A program made the translations under genes and the position numbers. Positions 23,841 to 36,925 of a stretch of 64,000 bases of DNA are shown piece by piece (within the stretch, counting starts at the first letter, position 1; each line of letters starts with the position of its first letter). The DNA comes from Pelobates cultripes (Eukaryota > Chordata > Amphibia > Anura > Pelobatidae): the NCBI GenBank assembly GCA_933207985.1, contig OW240921.1, positions 99,045,046 to 99,109,045 of the forward strand, read 5' to 3'. The notes under the pieces were generated by a model. The model searched no databases. It was not told the origin of the DNA and saw nothing but the letters and a program-made list of their open reading frames with translations.

Positions 23841-24091
23841 TTGTTTTTCTTGCTGCAAGCTGTTTCTCTTGTAGATGGGATCTTCCTTTGTTAATGGCAG
23901 CTGGAGGTCTGTTTATCCCTAAATCGCATTTGCACGAACAGTTCATGACTTTTTAGTTTTGGAATAGAGAACACTCCAATCAGTTTGCAAACTGATGACA
24001 TTGTTTATATAATATATATTCTATTCCTTTTTGTTACTTACGATTTCCGTTCGGAGTACAGGATTTAATCCATTCTCTGTAGTCATAATAA

Positions 24092-24546
24092 AGGGAGGGA
24101 CCCTGTAGTCACTATAACTATTTCCTCTCAATGAATTGGTTATAGTACCTGGAGTCCCCTGGCCCTGTCTGTCCATTTAATGTTAAATCATTCGAGCAGC
24201 TCAACACTAAATAATGGTCCAATGGCCACCGATTACTCTAGGTGTGGCGAAGACAGAGATACCTTGTAGCCAGACACATTCATACCAGAAACAGGCACTT
24301 TGATAGGCTAAAAGCAGTCAGCAGACACGTTCAACCAAGCACAGCTGCCCATTGCTAGTCAGGCTAATACTGCCTCATTAGCCCGAACAGCACAGAGGGG
24401 ATGGGTTGCTGGGGACTTTCTTTTAGCATTGAAACTTAAAAACATTAAAAACTGTCTGATGCTAAATGACATTATGGAACCAGGAAACTCCACACACTAT
24501 AACCACTTCAATGAGATAAAGTAGACAGAGTTCCTACAGTGTCTCT
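24092..24546. mobile_element. T2-type MITE
   Basis: The left end is ATAAAGGGAGGGACCCTGTAG (TTAA decayed to ATAA); the right end is CCTACAGTGTCTCT followed by TTAA at 24547-24550. Confidence 0.65.
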
Positions 24547-24550
24547 TTAA

Positions 24551-25326
24551 GTCTTGAATTAGATATTATAAACCGTCATATTTAAAAACAGCATTAAAAG
24601 AGGCTGAACCAATGGTCTTAACGTCAAGTTGATTGTTGGGTGACTGCCGAGGAATTAAGCATTTATCATGTGAAAAAATAATTATTTACAAATGTGGGAT
24701 ACAGTTAACTTGTTCCCAGTTTTCATCTTTTTGTGAGAACAGAATTATACAATTGAAAAATACTAAACTCCACCTTTTGTAAGAGACCTATGTATTCGCA
24801 TGGCATTTATAAAGATGTCATTTACGTATTGTGACTCTGTCCTTGTACTGGGTGACAATAACTCCTAATGTCTTTTTAAACGTGGAGGAGTAATAAAGTG
24901 CCTCTTATTTTGTAAATATTCTTTTTTGTCTGTGGACTGACCAAAAAATATTATTAAAATATGTTTTTTTTATACCTATCATGTTTTGTCTTTTAATATG
25001 GATCCGTGGGAAATAATGAAGTTTTCTATATTAATATAATTTACCAATACACCTGCTGTTGGTTATGATCTTATACAAATTATATAAACTTTCCGAATTT
25101 TACTTTATTTCGCAATTACTTCGAGTAATGAAAGGTTTGATCATGCACATATCTGACAACGCCTTTAACCAGAATAGATTTAATTGGGTTTGGCAGCTTA
25201 CAATGAGAATAGACTTGGGAGGGTTACAGAAATATTCCAACCCACTAAATTCTAAAACACACTAAAGCCTCGTGCAGGCACATCGGATTCTTTTCTTCAC
25301 TGGATGCTAATTTCTCAGCAACCAAA
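24551..25326. other. Intergenic, nothing recognised
   Basis: AT-rich, with only short frames. Confidence 0.45.
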
Positions 25327-25330
25327 TTAA

Positions 25331-25779
25331 AGGATCACTATGTCATCCTTGGGACCCCCCACCTTGAGGGCCCCCCTCCCTTGGCACTGAAGGGGTTAAA
25401 ACCCCTTAAGTTACCTTAATCAAGCGCCGGGCTCCCTCGGCGATGGTGACCTCTTCTCCTCCGCTGATGTCAGCTCCTAAGTGGAGTGGAATGCGCATGC
25501 ACGGCAAGAGCTGCACACGCATTCAAACAGTCCATAGGAAAGCATTTCTCAATGTTTTCCTATGGACGCTCTGTACGCAGGATGCGAATTTCGCATCCAG
25601 CGTCGCAGAAGCACCTGTAGCGGCTGTCAAGAAGACAGCCACTACTGGCTGGATTAACCTTGCAATGTAAACACAACTCTGAAACTGCTATGTTTATATC
25701 TGAAGGGTTAAAACCTGGGGGACCTGGCACCCAGACCACTTCATTGAGCTGAAGTGGTCTGTGTGACTATAGTGTCCCT
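25331..25779. mobile_element. T2/Kolobok-type MITE
   Basis: TTAA at 25327-25330 and 25780-25783. It begins AGGATCACTATGTCATCC and ends GTGTGACTATAGTGTCCCT. It includes the palindrome ATAGGAAAGCATTTC..TTTTCCTATGG. The frame at 25443-25670 is inside the MITE. Confidence 0.85.
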
Positions 25780-25943
25780 TTAATGTATTCAGAATAAATC
25801 CAAATGATACCTTTTTTAAATGTTAAAAATTCTGCATTTATCTCTTGGGCACTCTTGCACATTTGTTATGCCAGAATGGCCTTACGTTATGTTTGATTGA
25901 ATATTAATAATTAATAAATTGAAAATTAATACTGTATAATTAA

Positions 25944-26440
25944 AGGACCACTATAGTGCCAGGAAAACATACTCGTTTTCCTGGCACTATAGTGCCCTGA
26001 GGCTGCCCCCACCCTCAGGGTCCCCCTCCCGCTGGACTCTGGGGAGAGGAAGGGGTTAAACACTTACTTTTCTCCAGCGCCAGGCGGGGAGCTGTACTCC
26101 TCCTCTCCTCCTTGCTCGCGACGTCATCGGCTGAATGCGCATGCGCGGCAGGAGCCGCGCGCGCATTCAGCCGGTTGCATAGGAAAGCATTTACAATGCT
26201 TTCCTATGGAAGCTTGCGTGCTCTCACTGTGATTTTCACAGTGAGAAGCACGCAAGCGCCTCTAGCAGCTGTCAATGAGACAGCCACTAGAGGCTCTGGA
26301 GGCTGGATTAACCCTCAGTATAAACATAGCAGTTTCTCTGAAACTGCTATGTTTATAAAAAAAAAGGGTTAATCCTAGAGGTACCTGGCACCCAGACCAC
26401 TTCATTAAGCTGAAGTGGTCTGGGTACCTAGAGTGGTCCT
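25944..26440. mobile_element. T2/Kolobok-type MITE, well preserved
   Basis: TTAA at 25940-25943 and 26441-26444. It begins AGGACCACTATAGTGCCAGG with an adjacent inverted CCTGGCACTATAG, and ends CCTAGAGTGGTCCT. The GC-rich centre carries TGAATGCGCATGCGCGG and the inverted CGCGCGCATTCA, plus TTGCATAGGAAAGC..GCTTTCCTATGG. It is of the same subtype as 25331-25779, only 160 bases away. Confidence 0.88.
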
Positions 26441-26444
26441 TTAA

Positions 26445-28500
26445 TATTGTAATGGGTGGAGTGGACCTATTTAAATTTTTAGATTTAATATGCTGGTATC
26501 TTGCATAAAAAGTAGTTTAGTTGAAAGAAATTAAAACTATATTATAAACTTCATTTGTATTGCACAATTATAATTAACATTGACAAGACAATTCCCTAAA
26601 CATCACATATTGGCATAGTGTTTACAGCAACATCTCGTAGACCGTTCTTTATCAGTTGTATTAATTATGTAAGTTTTATTTTTATTTGGGAAAGTGACAG
26701 AAACAAACCTATAAATTAAATCATGAGGGTTATTGGATAGTAGAGAAACACAATATGGTGAGTTGGGGGTGGTGGGTACTAATTAATGTCTTAAGGTGTT
26801 TTAGACAAGCTCCTGGGCAGTCAATATGTGGTTGATGATGTTCATGCCTGGAGGGATACTCCAGGAACAATAACAACTTTATCTAAATTATGTTATGGTG
26901 CCAGGAGTTCCCTATGGCGCAATTCTCAACTCCCCCTCTCCTCCTTCCTCTCCCAGGCTTTCCAAGCCAGTTTTGTAAATGAGGAGCAAGTGATTGGCTG
27001 GGAGCTAGCTAAGCATCATGGGAAATGTAGTCCATAAACAATTTATGGTGTCAAGGTTAGCCATCACTGGTATAAGATTTGGATGCTAAAGCACCAATAT
27101 TAATGTGGACACCGAATGCATCCAGGCGATTGCTGCAGATTTGCTTGGGCTCAACGAATTATGACCATATTTGGCTTTAGTAAAAATGAGAATTGTCACT
27201 ACAGTTGTAATTGGCAAATTTTTACCTGATTTTGTTCACAATCTGGTGTTTAGTGAACATGGAAACTAGCTATGGCTTATATTACTATATTTCTCCTCCA
27301 AAATATATTTATTTTATTTAATATCAATCCTTAATTTAATGTCATATGCAAGGCTGCCAAAGGACCGGTTTGCATACAATGTAAACCCATGGAGTTCACT
27401 GATTGTGCATTCCTTGCATGCGTTCATGGTCCAATATTATATGAGGACTATGAACAAGTGCACTCAGGGGATCATGAGATAATTATGGTGCCAGTAGCTG
27501 TATGAGGTCTGGATGTTACTTTCCCCCACATCTCACCTCGGTAAATGCTTCAGTTGAGGTTAGAAATCAATGAACAAATCTGAATAGGTGGAGGGATCTA
27601 ATAAAATATATAGAAAACACCCAGGGTAGTGAAAATGTGCCAATATAAAAAAAACAATACAACCTATAAACAGAATGGGGAACAGACTTTAAAAATGAGA
27701 CTGGAGTGTCTATAAACAGATATAGATATTTATAATACAAGAACAGACCACATATAGTGTAATATAGCTTTACACCAATGAGAAAAGGGGGAGGGGGTAG
27801 AAAAACACTTTCAAAGTAGAAATGTATTTGTGTGTCTCTCTCTCATTGGGCTATATCTGCTAAGGTGTATCCTCAATCCGCAGCCATCTTGAGATGAATA
27901 CAAGAAGAGAAGTGCAGAATAGTGCAATACTGTATAAAAAAAATAAAATTTAATGGGTAAATGCACAATAGTTTCAGTTAAACAGGCATATCTCCCCTGC
28001 AAGTGGAGCACAATGAAGGAGGAGATCTCTCTAAGAGGAGAGGATATTGAGCCAGTGGATATACAAGCAGTAAAAAAAAAAAAAAGCAAATGGCAACTGT
28101 ATGGTCAAATAATCCGACGCGTTTGGTGCAGTCAGGACTTTATCAGGGATATGTTGATTTCGAAGGCTGTCACCGAATATAGAGGACTCTGTAATAAAAT
28201 AATCATTAGATTTATCTGTTTGTGGCGTGTGTTCCTTTTTGTGACTGCATATGCGTTTTTTTGTTTATTCGTTTTTTTTTTACTTAATCTTTATTTGTAG
28301 TTGTGCATAGATAGTGCATGACAGGCTTGCTATGCCACAACAGCTAAAGGAAGGTATTTTCTAAACTTAGTGAAACTGAAACCTTTATATGGCGTTCAAT
28401 AGATCTGCACATTTTTTTTTATAAATTATCACTCATTACATAAATCATATCTGTATACAAAATCTCATAATTTTTAAAATATCAGTAACTATTTTATACA
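26445..28500. other. Intergenic; unclassified repeat-like segment near 27600-28200
   Basis: CCGACGCGTTTGGTGCAGTCAGGACTTTATCAGGG near 28117-28150 (shown here only to mark its place; key words GACGCGTTT and TTATCAGGG) resembles ACGTTTTGGCAAAATTGCC..CATCAGGGG near 39656-39686. Both sit in A-rich surroundings that look like an interspersed repeat of unknown class. A short T2-like fragment lies near 26850. No gene seen. Confidence 0.35.
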
Positions 28501-28502
28501 AA

Positions 28503-28625
28503 ACACACACACATATATATATATATATATATTTTTTATACAAAGCCCATAGATTAGTCACATGGTTGAGAAGCAATATTACAGCTCAAAATTGCATATG
28601 CGTGTTTTGTTGTTTTTTTGCTTTA

Positions 28626-28668
<43 letters not shown>
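28503..28668. repeat. (AT)n microsatellites
   Basis: AT runs at about 28511-28533 and 28626-28666, the second directly abutting the 3' end of the LINE. Confidence 0.9.
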
Positions 28669-28671
28669 TTA

Positions 28672-31060
28672 TTTGTTTATTATTATTTTATTATATAGCG
28701 CCATCAGATTCCGTAGCGCTGTACAATGGGTGGAGTAACAGACATTGGAGACAACTGGACACAGGGGTTAAGGGCCCTGCTCAATGAGCTTACAATCTAG
28801 AGGGAGTGGGGTATAGTGACACAAAAGGTAAAAGTAGTGGTACGAAGTAGGTTATTAGAAAAGTATTCACTGAGGGCTTAGTAGGTCATTTTTGACAGTT
28901 GCAGTAGAGGAGTCATGGGGGGGTGGGGGATAAAAACCTGCTAACAGTTTAATTAATATGCTTTCTTGAAGAAGTGAGTTTTCAATGATTTTTTGAATGA
29001 GTGGAGACTGGGTGAAAGTCTTACGGAGAAGGGAAGGGAGTTCCACAGGAACGGTGCAGTCTTGGAGGCGAGCATTAGAGGTGGGAGTACGGAGAGAGGA
29101 TATATGTAGGTCTTTGGCAGAGCGCAAGGGCCTCGACGGGACATACTTATGTATTAGGGAGGATAGGTAGGTTGGAGCAGCATTATGTAGGAACTTCTAA
29201 GCAAGCACCAGAATTTTAAATTGAGCCCTATATCTAACTGGAACCAATGCTGGCACTGACAGACCGGGGAGGCATGGGAAGTGCGAGCGGACAGGAAAAT
29301 GAGCCTTGCCGCCACATTCATAATAGATTGCAGCGGTGAAATCTGGGAACACGTAAGACCACTGAGAAGGGTATTGCAGTAGTCAAAGCAAAAGAGAACA
29401 ACAGCATGAACCAGCACCTTCGCCGCATCCGGTGTTAAATAGGGGCAGATGCGCGCTATGTTTTTGAGATGGAAGCGACAGGATTTGGCGATTGATTGGA
29501 CATGAGGGGTGAAGGAGAGGTTGGAGTCAAAAAGAACACCCAGGCAACGAGCCTGGGAGGTAGAGGTGATGGTATCGCCGTTGACTTGGAGGGAGACAGA
29601 CACGGGAGTAGTAACACTTGAGGGAGGAAAGACCAGAAGTTCTGTCTTGGACAGGTTGAGTTTAAGGAAGTGAGCAGCCATCCAGTTGGAAATCGCAGAG
29701 AAAGATCAGGAGAGGACAGGTAGATTTGCATGTCATCTGCATAGAAATGATGATGGAAGCCAAAGGAGCTGATGAGTTTACCAAGGGAGGCAGTATAGAT
29801 AGAGAACCAAGGACAGAACCTTGGGGGACACTGACAGAGAGTGGTTGGGGAGAAGAGGCAGAGTCAGAGAAAGAAACACTGAAAGAGCGCTGTGAAAGGT
29901 AGGAGGAGCATCAAGAGAGAGCAGTATCCTGTAGACCAAAATTATGGAGAATGCGTAGAAGATGTTGATGATAAACAGTATCAAAGGTAGCAGAAAGATC
30001 AAGAAGAATTACAATAGAGCAATGGCCGTGAGGTTTAGCAGCAATTAAATTGTTGGATACTTTGGTCACAGCCATTTCGACAGAATGACCAGAGCAGAAT
30101 CCAGACTGAAGGGGGTCAAGCAGAGAGTTGGATTTGAGAGTCAGTCAGTGTGGTGTACACAACTCTCTCCAGGATCTTGGAGGCAAATAGCAGTAGCGAG
30201 ATAGGGCGGTAGTTGGATGGGGAGTTGGGGCCAAGGTTTGGCTTTTTCAGAATCGGGGTTACAGTTGCATGTTTGAAGGGTGAGGGAAATGTGCCAGAGG
30301 AAAGGGAGAGATTAAAAATTTTAGTGAGAGGAAGAGCAAGAGAGGGAGACAAAGTGCGGATGAGATATGAAGGAATAGGATCGAGGGAACAGGTGGTAGA
30401 GTGGGAGGACCAGAGCATAGCAGAAACCTCTTCTGCTGTAGCAGGTGCGAATGAATGTAGAATGGTGGAGGGAGTGGGGTTGGGTGATATATTGGTAGGG
30501 GAAGGAGAGAAATTAGAGATCTCTTCTATGATTGTGGAGATCTTCTCAGTGAAGTAAGATGCAAAGTTTGTGGTGGACAAGGTGGTAGAAGGAGGGGGAG
30601 TAAAATGCTGCAGAAGAGCATCAAAAGTGTGAAATAGGTGTTTGGGTTGATGGGACAGTGTACTTATGAGGGTGTTAAATTAATTTACTTTTGCACTGGA
30701 AAGAGCCAGGCTGTAGGAGCACAGCATAAATCTATAGTGGAGGAGGTCAGATGCAGAGTGAGACTTTCTCCAGCAGTGTTCAGCAGTTCTAGAACATTTT
30801 TGGAGGTAATGGGTCAGCTTTGTGTGCCAGGGTTGTAATTGGGGGCGCTTGCTGTGTTTAATTGTAGGAGGTGCCATGATGTCGAGTTGAGAGGAGAGAG
30901 TTGAGTTGTAGAGTGAGGTTACAAAATGAGGGCAAGTTAGATTTGAGATGGGTAAAAGGAGATTTTGGAGTTTGGTGGAGAAAGGCAGTTGAGGTTTCTG
31001 CGAGATTGGAGAGTTGAGCGTGGTGAAATTTGGGTACGGGGTATGCTGATGTCAAATGTT
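28672..31060 (-). mobile_element. 5'-truncated L2-like LINE, minus strand
   Basis: The minus strand encodes pieces of a non-LTR retrotransposon ORF2, N- to C-terminal from high to low coordinates. The linker before the reverse transcriptase is at 31055-30680 (HYLQKCSRTAEHCWRKSHSA). Fingers and palm are at 30580-30116 (NYRPISLL). The catalytic YADD lies at 29743-29732, and the C-terminal thumb region follows to 29154 ([29 protein letters not shown]). The 3' tail near 28680-28760 (TATATAGCGCCATCAGATTC) is the end motif also seen at 51030 and 53590. The endonuclease is missing, and frameshifts break the frame. Confidence 0.85.
29154..30580 (-). pseudogene. LINE reverse transcriptase, frameshifted
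   Basis: Reverse transcriptase of the L2/CR1 group, which copies element RNA at a nicked target. Three frames are needed: 30116-30580 (upstream motifs including FKHATVTPILKKPN and NYRPISL), a middle stretch holding [12 protein letters not shown] around 29720-29760, and 29154-29681 from [16 protein letters not shown] onward. The YADD Asp pair is intact. At least two frame breaks, near 29690-29700 and between 29760 and 30116, make it non-functional. Confidence 0.85.
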
Positions 31061-33600
31061 TATATGTTAGATGTCAGAGAACACTGATCTGCCTCCATAT
31101 AATCGTGATAGTGTCTCTTTAAGCAAAGCCGTTATAACTGTGCTGGCCAAATAGTTGAAACTTGTAACCAGGGGTGATGACCGTGTGTGTTTTGTTGGCA
31201 GGATAAATCTTTATCTGACATTAATGAATAACCTTCTGTATTGAATCTCGAACCACAGAAAGATCACATGAATAGCTAATAATGGCCAATACTTTGCAGA
31301 TAATGTGAGCATGCAATGAAAACCGATATGGTTGGCTTTCACCCAAGATTATTAAGCTGCGGGTGGTAGTAACGTTTAGATCACTTGATTTATACAATAG
31401 TGGTTTTTATTTAATCAAATGATTTTTTTAAATACATGACATCATGTTAAGTAACATAAAGGAAGTATATTTACTAAGCCAACTGGATATCATACCTTTA
31501 CACTCTCAGCCTGGATCCCTGAGTGTTGATTATTTATGGAGATCTCTCTTTGTAAGTAGGGCTTATTTGACAATATATGGGGGAGCAAAATCACCTTTTG
31601 CAGTGCCAAAGTCTCACTGAAAAGGTGCCTTTTAAAAAAAAGAATTATGAAAATTAACTATTAAATAGAAATCAAACCGCAAGCATAGAACAATAATATT
31701 CTGATGGGACATTGCTAAGAGTCCCCTCTATTTAATCACACAATAGGAGGCTGGGAGAGATAGGGTTCAATGACACTGTAGGCACTATAACCACTTAATC
31801 TCACCACAGATCTTGGTAACCCTATTGCAACAATGTTAAAGAAACATACCTTGTGGAGCTGAGTGTTCCCTTCAGAATTCCCACATCAAGATTGGAATTA
31901 GTGTGCTAGAGGTGAGCCAGACTCTACAACCAAAACCAAATCTACATCCTCTTAGAAGGGGACACCATAACTAGAACCTGCCAAAATGTAAATCAACAGG
32001 ATTTCGGGAAGGCACAGATCCACTTAAAGCACTAACGTCATTTTTCGTTGGCACTTCTTTTTTTTAGCTGTTAATGAGCTCTTGCATGCATAATTAATTA
32101 AGCATAATACTGGTACAGTACATGTTGGTCAATGATGTTGCTATTTATTCCTAGTCTTAAATGCAGAATACGATCATTTGAGGCAAAGCTGGCAATTAAC
32201 CCAGTGCCAGTGATAGCTACGGGGTGTGTGCATCGTTTGGCACATGGATGTGATTTCTCTATATACACATACGTCAGGTGCTTCACAGTGCATTGAGAAG
32301 GTAGGAAGGAAAAGCCGGATCCATATTACCTGTTACACTGGTGAGTTTTTATAACTGATACAAACATTGCGTAGTGCAGACAAGCAAAATATGTGCCTAC
32401 TTCTGCAAAGAATGTGTGAACAGAATTTCCAGCAAAGGACGGGGTTGATGTAAAGGAACCTTCTGAATATTTCTGAATCTCCAGCAACTTTTCAAAATAT
32501 TTAGCTTGGCCAGCAGCTCTCTGCTTATCAAAGGTCAACCGACAGACCTTTCCAGACGTGAGCGCGACAAACTTTCACTTAGCTGAAGGCAGGACAGGGT
32601 TATTAACTAAAGTGAGAATTGTTTGGGATTCAAAGTGAATCAGAAAATTTGGGCCAAATTTGTCAAATTAGAAAAATATGTGTAAACTGTCAGCAATTTA
32701 AAGTGAATCTCAAAATAGTAGAATTGAAAACATAAAATACCTGGAGAATATTTGACTCCATTTGACTATTTACCTAAAATGTTAAATTCTCTTTGAATTC
32801 CTTAAAATTCGCTCTGGAAGTATCATGAATTTAAGAAGTAAAATACACCTATGGAGTGATTTATTCTAGCAGAGATCGTTACGCAACGGTATTTGTTTTT
32901 CCTTTCCTATAAAGCAGAGAGCTTAATTACACAATGCTATATCTTGCTTCACTTTATACATGGGTCGCTATTTACTAAACAGTGAGTTGATGTGAATTCA
33001 AACCCACATTTCCAAACTGACGCTAAAACAATAGCAGTGAATTGATTCTCTCTCCACACTATACTGCATTACATTGTGCATGTTTGGTTCCGTGTTCATG
33101 ATAATTCCTTATGTGATAATTAAAACCAGTAGCTGTAATAAGGGAACACCATAAGGGGTTTGTTCACTAAGTGCTGACCTGTAGCAAACTAAAAAATAAA
33201 ATGCTAAATTTGGGGAAAAAATTGCTTATTTAGAAAAAATCTCTCACTCAGCTATATACACACAGCTTGGCTGTTTTAGGCTTTATATTGTCTATTAACT
33301 ATTAATTTACTACATTTTTGATGTTTAGTAAATAAACCTCAAAGTTGAAATAGTGATGTAAAAATATCTAATGTCAAAGTGGCAAATATGTATGTATATT
33401 TATTTCAGGTATTAGATTAATGCCCCCCCTAGCCTAGCTATTATTAGGGTGAGCAACAAACAAGTGGAGCACATCATTCTCTAGTCTCAGTACGCAAGAT
33501 AATGTGACCTGGGTAGAGCAGAGGAAGCTTTGGACTAAATCCAGAGGCTGTGTTCTGGTAGAACTATGAATAATGAATAAAAGGCAGCGAGATAGGGTAA
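31061..33600. other. Intergenic, nothing recognised
   Basis: A short T2-like fragment (CACTGTAGGCACTATAACC) near 31770. Otherwise AT-rich DNA without coding signs. Confidence 0.4.
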
Positions 33601-34080
33601 AGGGCAGACTCCCCGCATGGGAGTGAGCAGGGAGAAGAGAAGAAAAGCAGAGGGAAAATTCAGGAAAGGCAAAGAGCTAAGAATAAGAGGGTATCAAGAG
33701 ACAGGAAAGGGGCTGACCACCCCTTTCATCGCCCATAAGTTGTTCTCCCATCCCCCAGATGTCCTTCCGTTCCCCAGATGTCCCGCATCCAGGAAGTCCA
33801 GGCATGGTGCCCAAGTGGAGCGATAATGCTCCTTTCTCTGGTATAGGGAGGCAATCATCTCCACCATGGTTCTAATTTCCTCGTCCTTTGCAACCCATTG
33901 TCAGAACGTTGGAAGGAGAGTACTCCTCCAGAGGACCAGGATCTGAGTCTTGCCAGCATTCAGGAGGTGTTTGAGAAGAGATGGAGATGGGCAATTTAAT
34001 ATGAGGCAATAGATACTCTTTAGGGTGGAAATAGGGAGGAGGATGCTCCTCCAGTGTAGCACTATCTCTGAACACTCCTA

Positions 34081-34308
34081 CCAGATATACAGTAGAGTAC
34101 CCTCTTTTGTCCTACAGCGCCAACGAGAGCTAGGCTGATTTCTGAAAATCGAGTGTAAAAACTTGGGCGTCCAATACCACCCCATACGCTCCAACCAGAT
34201 ATACAGTAGAGTACCCTCTTTTGTCCTACATTGCCAACAAGAGCTAGGCTGATTTCTGAAAATGGAGTGTAAAAGCTTGGGGGTCCTATACCACCCCAAG
34301 AGGAGCCT
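34081..34308. repeat. 114-bp tandem duplication
   Basis: Two adjacent copies start CCAGATATACAGTAGAGTAC at 34081 and 34195 and differ at only a few positions (for example AGCGCC/TTGCC and AAATCG/AAATGG). No family recognised. Confidence 0.85.
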
Positions 34309-34799
34309 GTAGTTTGAGTTTGGAAATATGTTAAAATTCATTAACACACATAGTTTAATAAATAATCACACTTGATAGTGATCAAGTTAAAAAGGATACA
34401 TGTTTGTTTAGTGAGAAATAAATGGCCCATATAATAACATGACTGGAATGAACTTTTAATGCTTAAATAATTCATTCTGTTTTGACTGTAGGTTATCAAT
34501 AATGTTTTAAATACCTAGGTATTTATAATTTGCAATGTTATATAAGAATTATTTTCAGCAGAGCAGGTGGCAGTGCAGATGTACTGAGTCAAGCCATCAT
34601 TTAGCATTTACATATAATTATTGATGTACACGAGCCAGCAAAGCCTTATTTGAACCTACCTTGATAAACATATATTTATATATATATATTTATTTATTTT
34701 ATATATTGCATAGCCTATTAGTAATTAAATCACTTGATATTACCTGCAAATACTATTTACTTGTATTCCATGAATGCCAAATATTTACAGGGTTACTTG
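34309..34799. other. Intergenic, nothing recognised
   Basis: AT-rich; a TATATATTTAT tract near 34672-34700. Confidence 0.45.
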
Positions 34800-34803
34800 T
34801 TAA

Positions 34804-35318
34804 AGGAACACTATAGGGTCAGGAACACAAACATGTATTTCTGACCCTATAGTGTTGAAACCACCATTTAGGTGGCTTGCCGCCTCACCCTATTTCCAGG
34901 CCCCGCCCCAATCCACCTACTCGGATGGCATCATAAATTATGATATTAGCTGATCCAATGCAAAAGCATTGGATTGGCTGAGATCGACAAGGAGGTCGGG
35001 ACAGGGGCAGGCCAAACACCGGCTTGGCCAATCAGCATCTCCTCATAGAGATGCATTGAATCAATGCTTCTCTATTGGGAAAGTTCAGTGTCTCCATGCA
35101 GAAGTGGAGACACTGAATGGCATTCACAATGTGCAGCACTGCCCCAGGAAGCAGCTCTAACAGCCATCTGAGGAGTGATCAGTGGAGTGATCCCTATGCT
35201 GTAATGTAAACACTGAATTTTCTCTGAAAAGACGATTTATTACTGAAAAAAGCCTGAAGGTAATGATTCTACTCACCAGAACAAATTCAATAAGCTGTCT
35301 GGTGACTATAGTGTCCCT
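34804..35318. mobile_element. T2/Kolobok-type MITE
   Basis: TTAA at 34800-34803 and 35319-35322. It begins AGGAACACTATAGGGTCAGG with an adjacent inverted CTGACCCTATAGTG, and ends GGTGACTATAGTGTCCCT. Confidence 0.87.
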
Positions 35319-35814
35319 TTAAATTCAGCTATTTGGAATACCATTTCATTTTTCTGTGATGTATTTGCTCTTACAACCTTTTACAACCTAAAATTCTAAC
35401 ATTTCTAGTAATACATAGCCTCAACTATTATCATCAGTCTAGTATAAATTATCTTCTGCAGACTATCAGCCATGACATTCCTCACATTCACCCCGAGTGA
35501 AGGAAACTGATTCAGGGTCAAACTTAATAAATTAAATGAACATAGACATAATGATGCAAACGCATGTTTTTTTGGCCCCACATTGCAGTGATGCTGGTGG
35601 ATGACAAATGATAGATCCAAGATCCAAATGATTGAATTAAGCCATTCATCCCCAACACTGTGTGCAAAACATGCTCTTAAAGCGGCACTGTCATGGCCAA
35701 ATCCTGTTTTTTTTAATCCCCCTCCTAACTCTACTAGATCTAATTGACCCCCTAGTCATACCCAAATACCCTAAGCACCCCATGTTAGGGTGATTCATTT
35801 TTAAACTTTATTTT

Positions 35815-36925
35815 GTGCAGTGGGTGGGGGCCATAAATAAAAATAAGGGGGGACACCTGTTGTCCTTCCCACCCATGACCGGTGGGTGGGAGCCCTAAAT
35901 GAGAATGTGGGTGGGGGACCTATTGTCATCCCCCCCAGCCCACACCTATGACCGGCGGGTGGGGGCCCTAAATGAGAATGGGGCGGGAACTTATTGTCCC
36001 CCTCGGCCCCCACCGCTGAGCAGTGGGTGGGGGCCATAAATAACAACAAGGACATATTGTCCTCCACCCCAGCCACCACCCATGTGGGGGCAGTAAATGA
36101 GAATGTGGGGGGGGCGACCTATGGTCATCCCCCCGGGCCATCCCTGAGCAGCAGCTGGGGGCCATAAATACCAATAAGGGGGAGGACCTATTGTCCTCCC
36201 CCCGGCCCCCACTCATTCCCATTGGGTGGGGGCCCTAAATGAGAATGAGAGCAGCGGGTGGGGGCCATAAATAACAATTAGGGGGTACCTACTGGCCTCC
36301 CCCCCAGCCCCCACCCCTGAGTGGCGGGTGGGGGCCTTAAAACCAATATTGGGGGGGACCTATTGTCCTCTCCCCTGGCCCCCACCCCTGAAAAATAAAA
36401 TAAAACTTACAATTTGATGTCTTATTTTTTCTAAAATGGGATTGTGGGGGCCCTAAATGAGAATGGGGCGGGAACCTATTGTCCCCCCGGCCCCCACCGC
36501 TGAGCAGTGGGTGGGGGCCATAAATAACAATAAGGACATATTGTCCTCTATCCCAGCCACCACCCATGACCGGTGTGTGGGGGCAGTAAATGAGAATGTG
36601 GGGGGGCGACCTATGGTCCTCCCCCCGGGCCATCCCTGAGCAGCAGCTGGGGACCATAAATACCAATAAGGGGGAGGAACTATTGTCCTCCCCCCGGCCC
36701 CCACTCATTCCCGTTGGGTGGGGGCCCTAAATGAGAATGAGGGGGGGACCTATTGTCCTCCCCCCGGGCCCCACCCCTGAGCAGCGGGTGGGGGCCATAA
36801 ATAACAATTAGGGGGTACCTACTGGCCTCCCCCCCAGCCCCCACCCCTGAGTGGCGGGTGGGGGCCTTAAAAACAATATTGGGGGGACCTATTGTCCTCT
36901 CCCCCAGCCCCCACCCCTGAAAAAT
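35815..36925. repeat. Higher-order minisatellite block
   Basis: Short units such as GCGGGTGGGGGCCATAAAT and GGGGGACCTATTGTCCTCCC alternate. The whole arrangement is repeated with a period of 529 bases: AAAAATAAAATAAAACTTAC begins at 36391 and again at 36920. The open frames here (for example 35801-36222 and 36337-36708 minus) are translations of the array. Confidence 0.88.

Noticed and set aside
35801..36708. Several Gly/Pro-rich minus-strand frames of 73-123 codons
   Set aside because: Translations of the GC-rich minisatellite inside the TTAA-flanked element.
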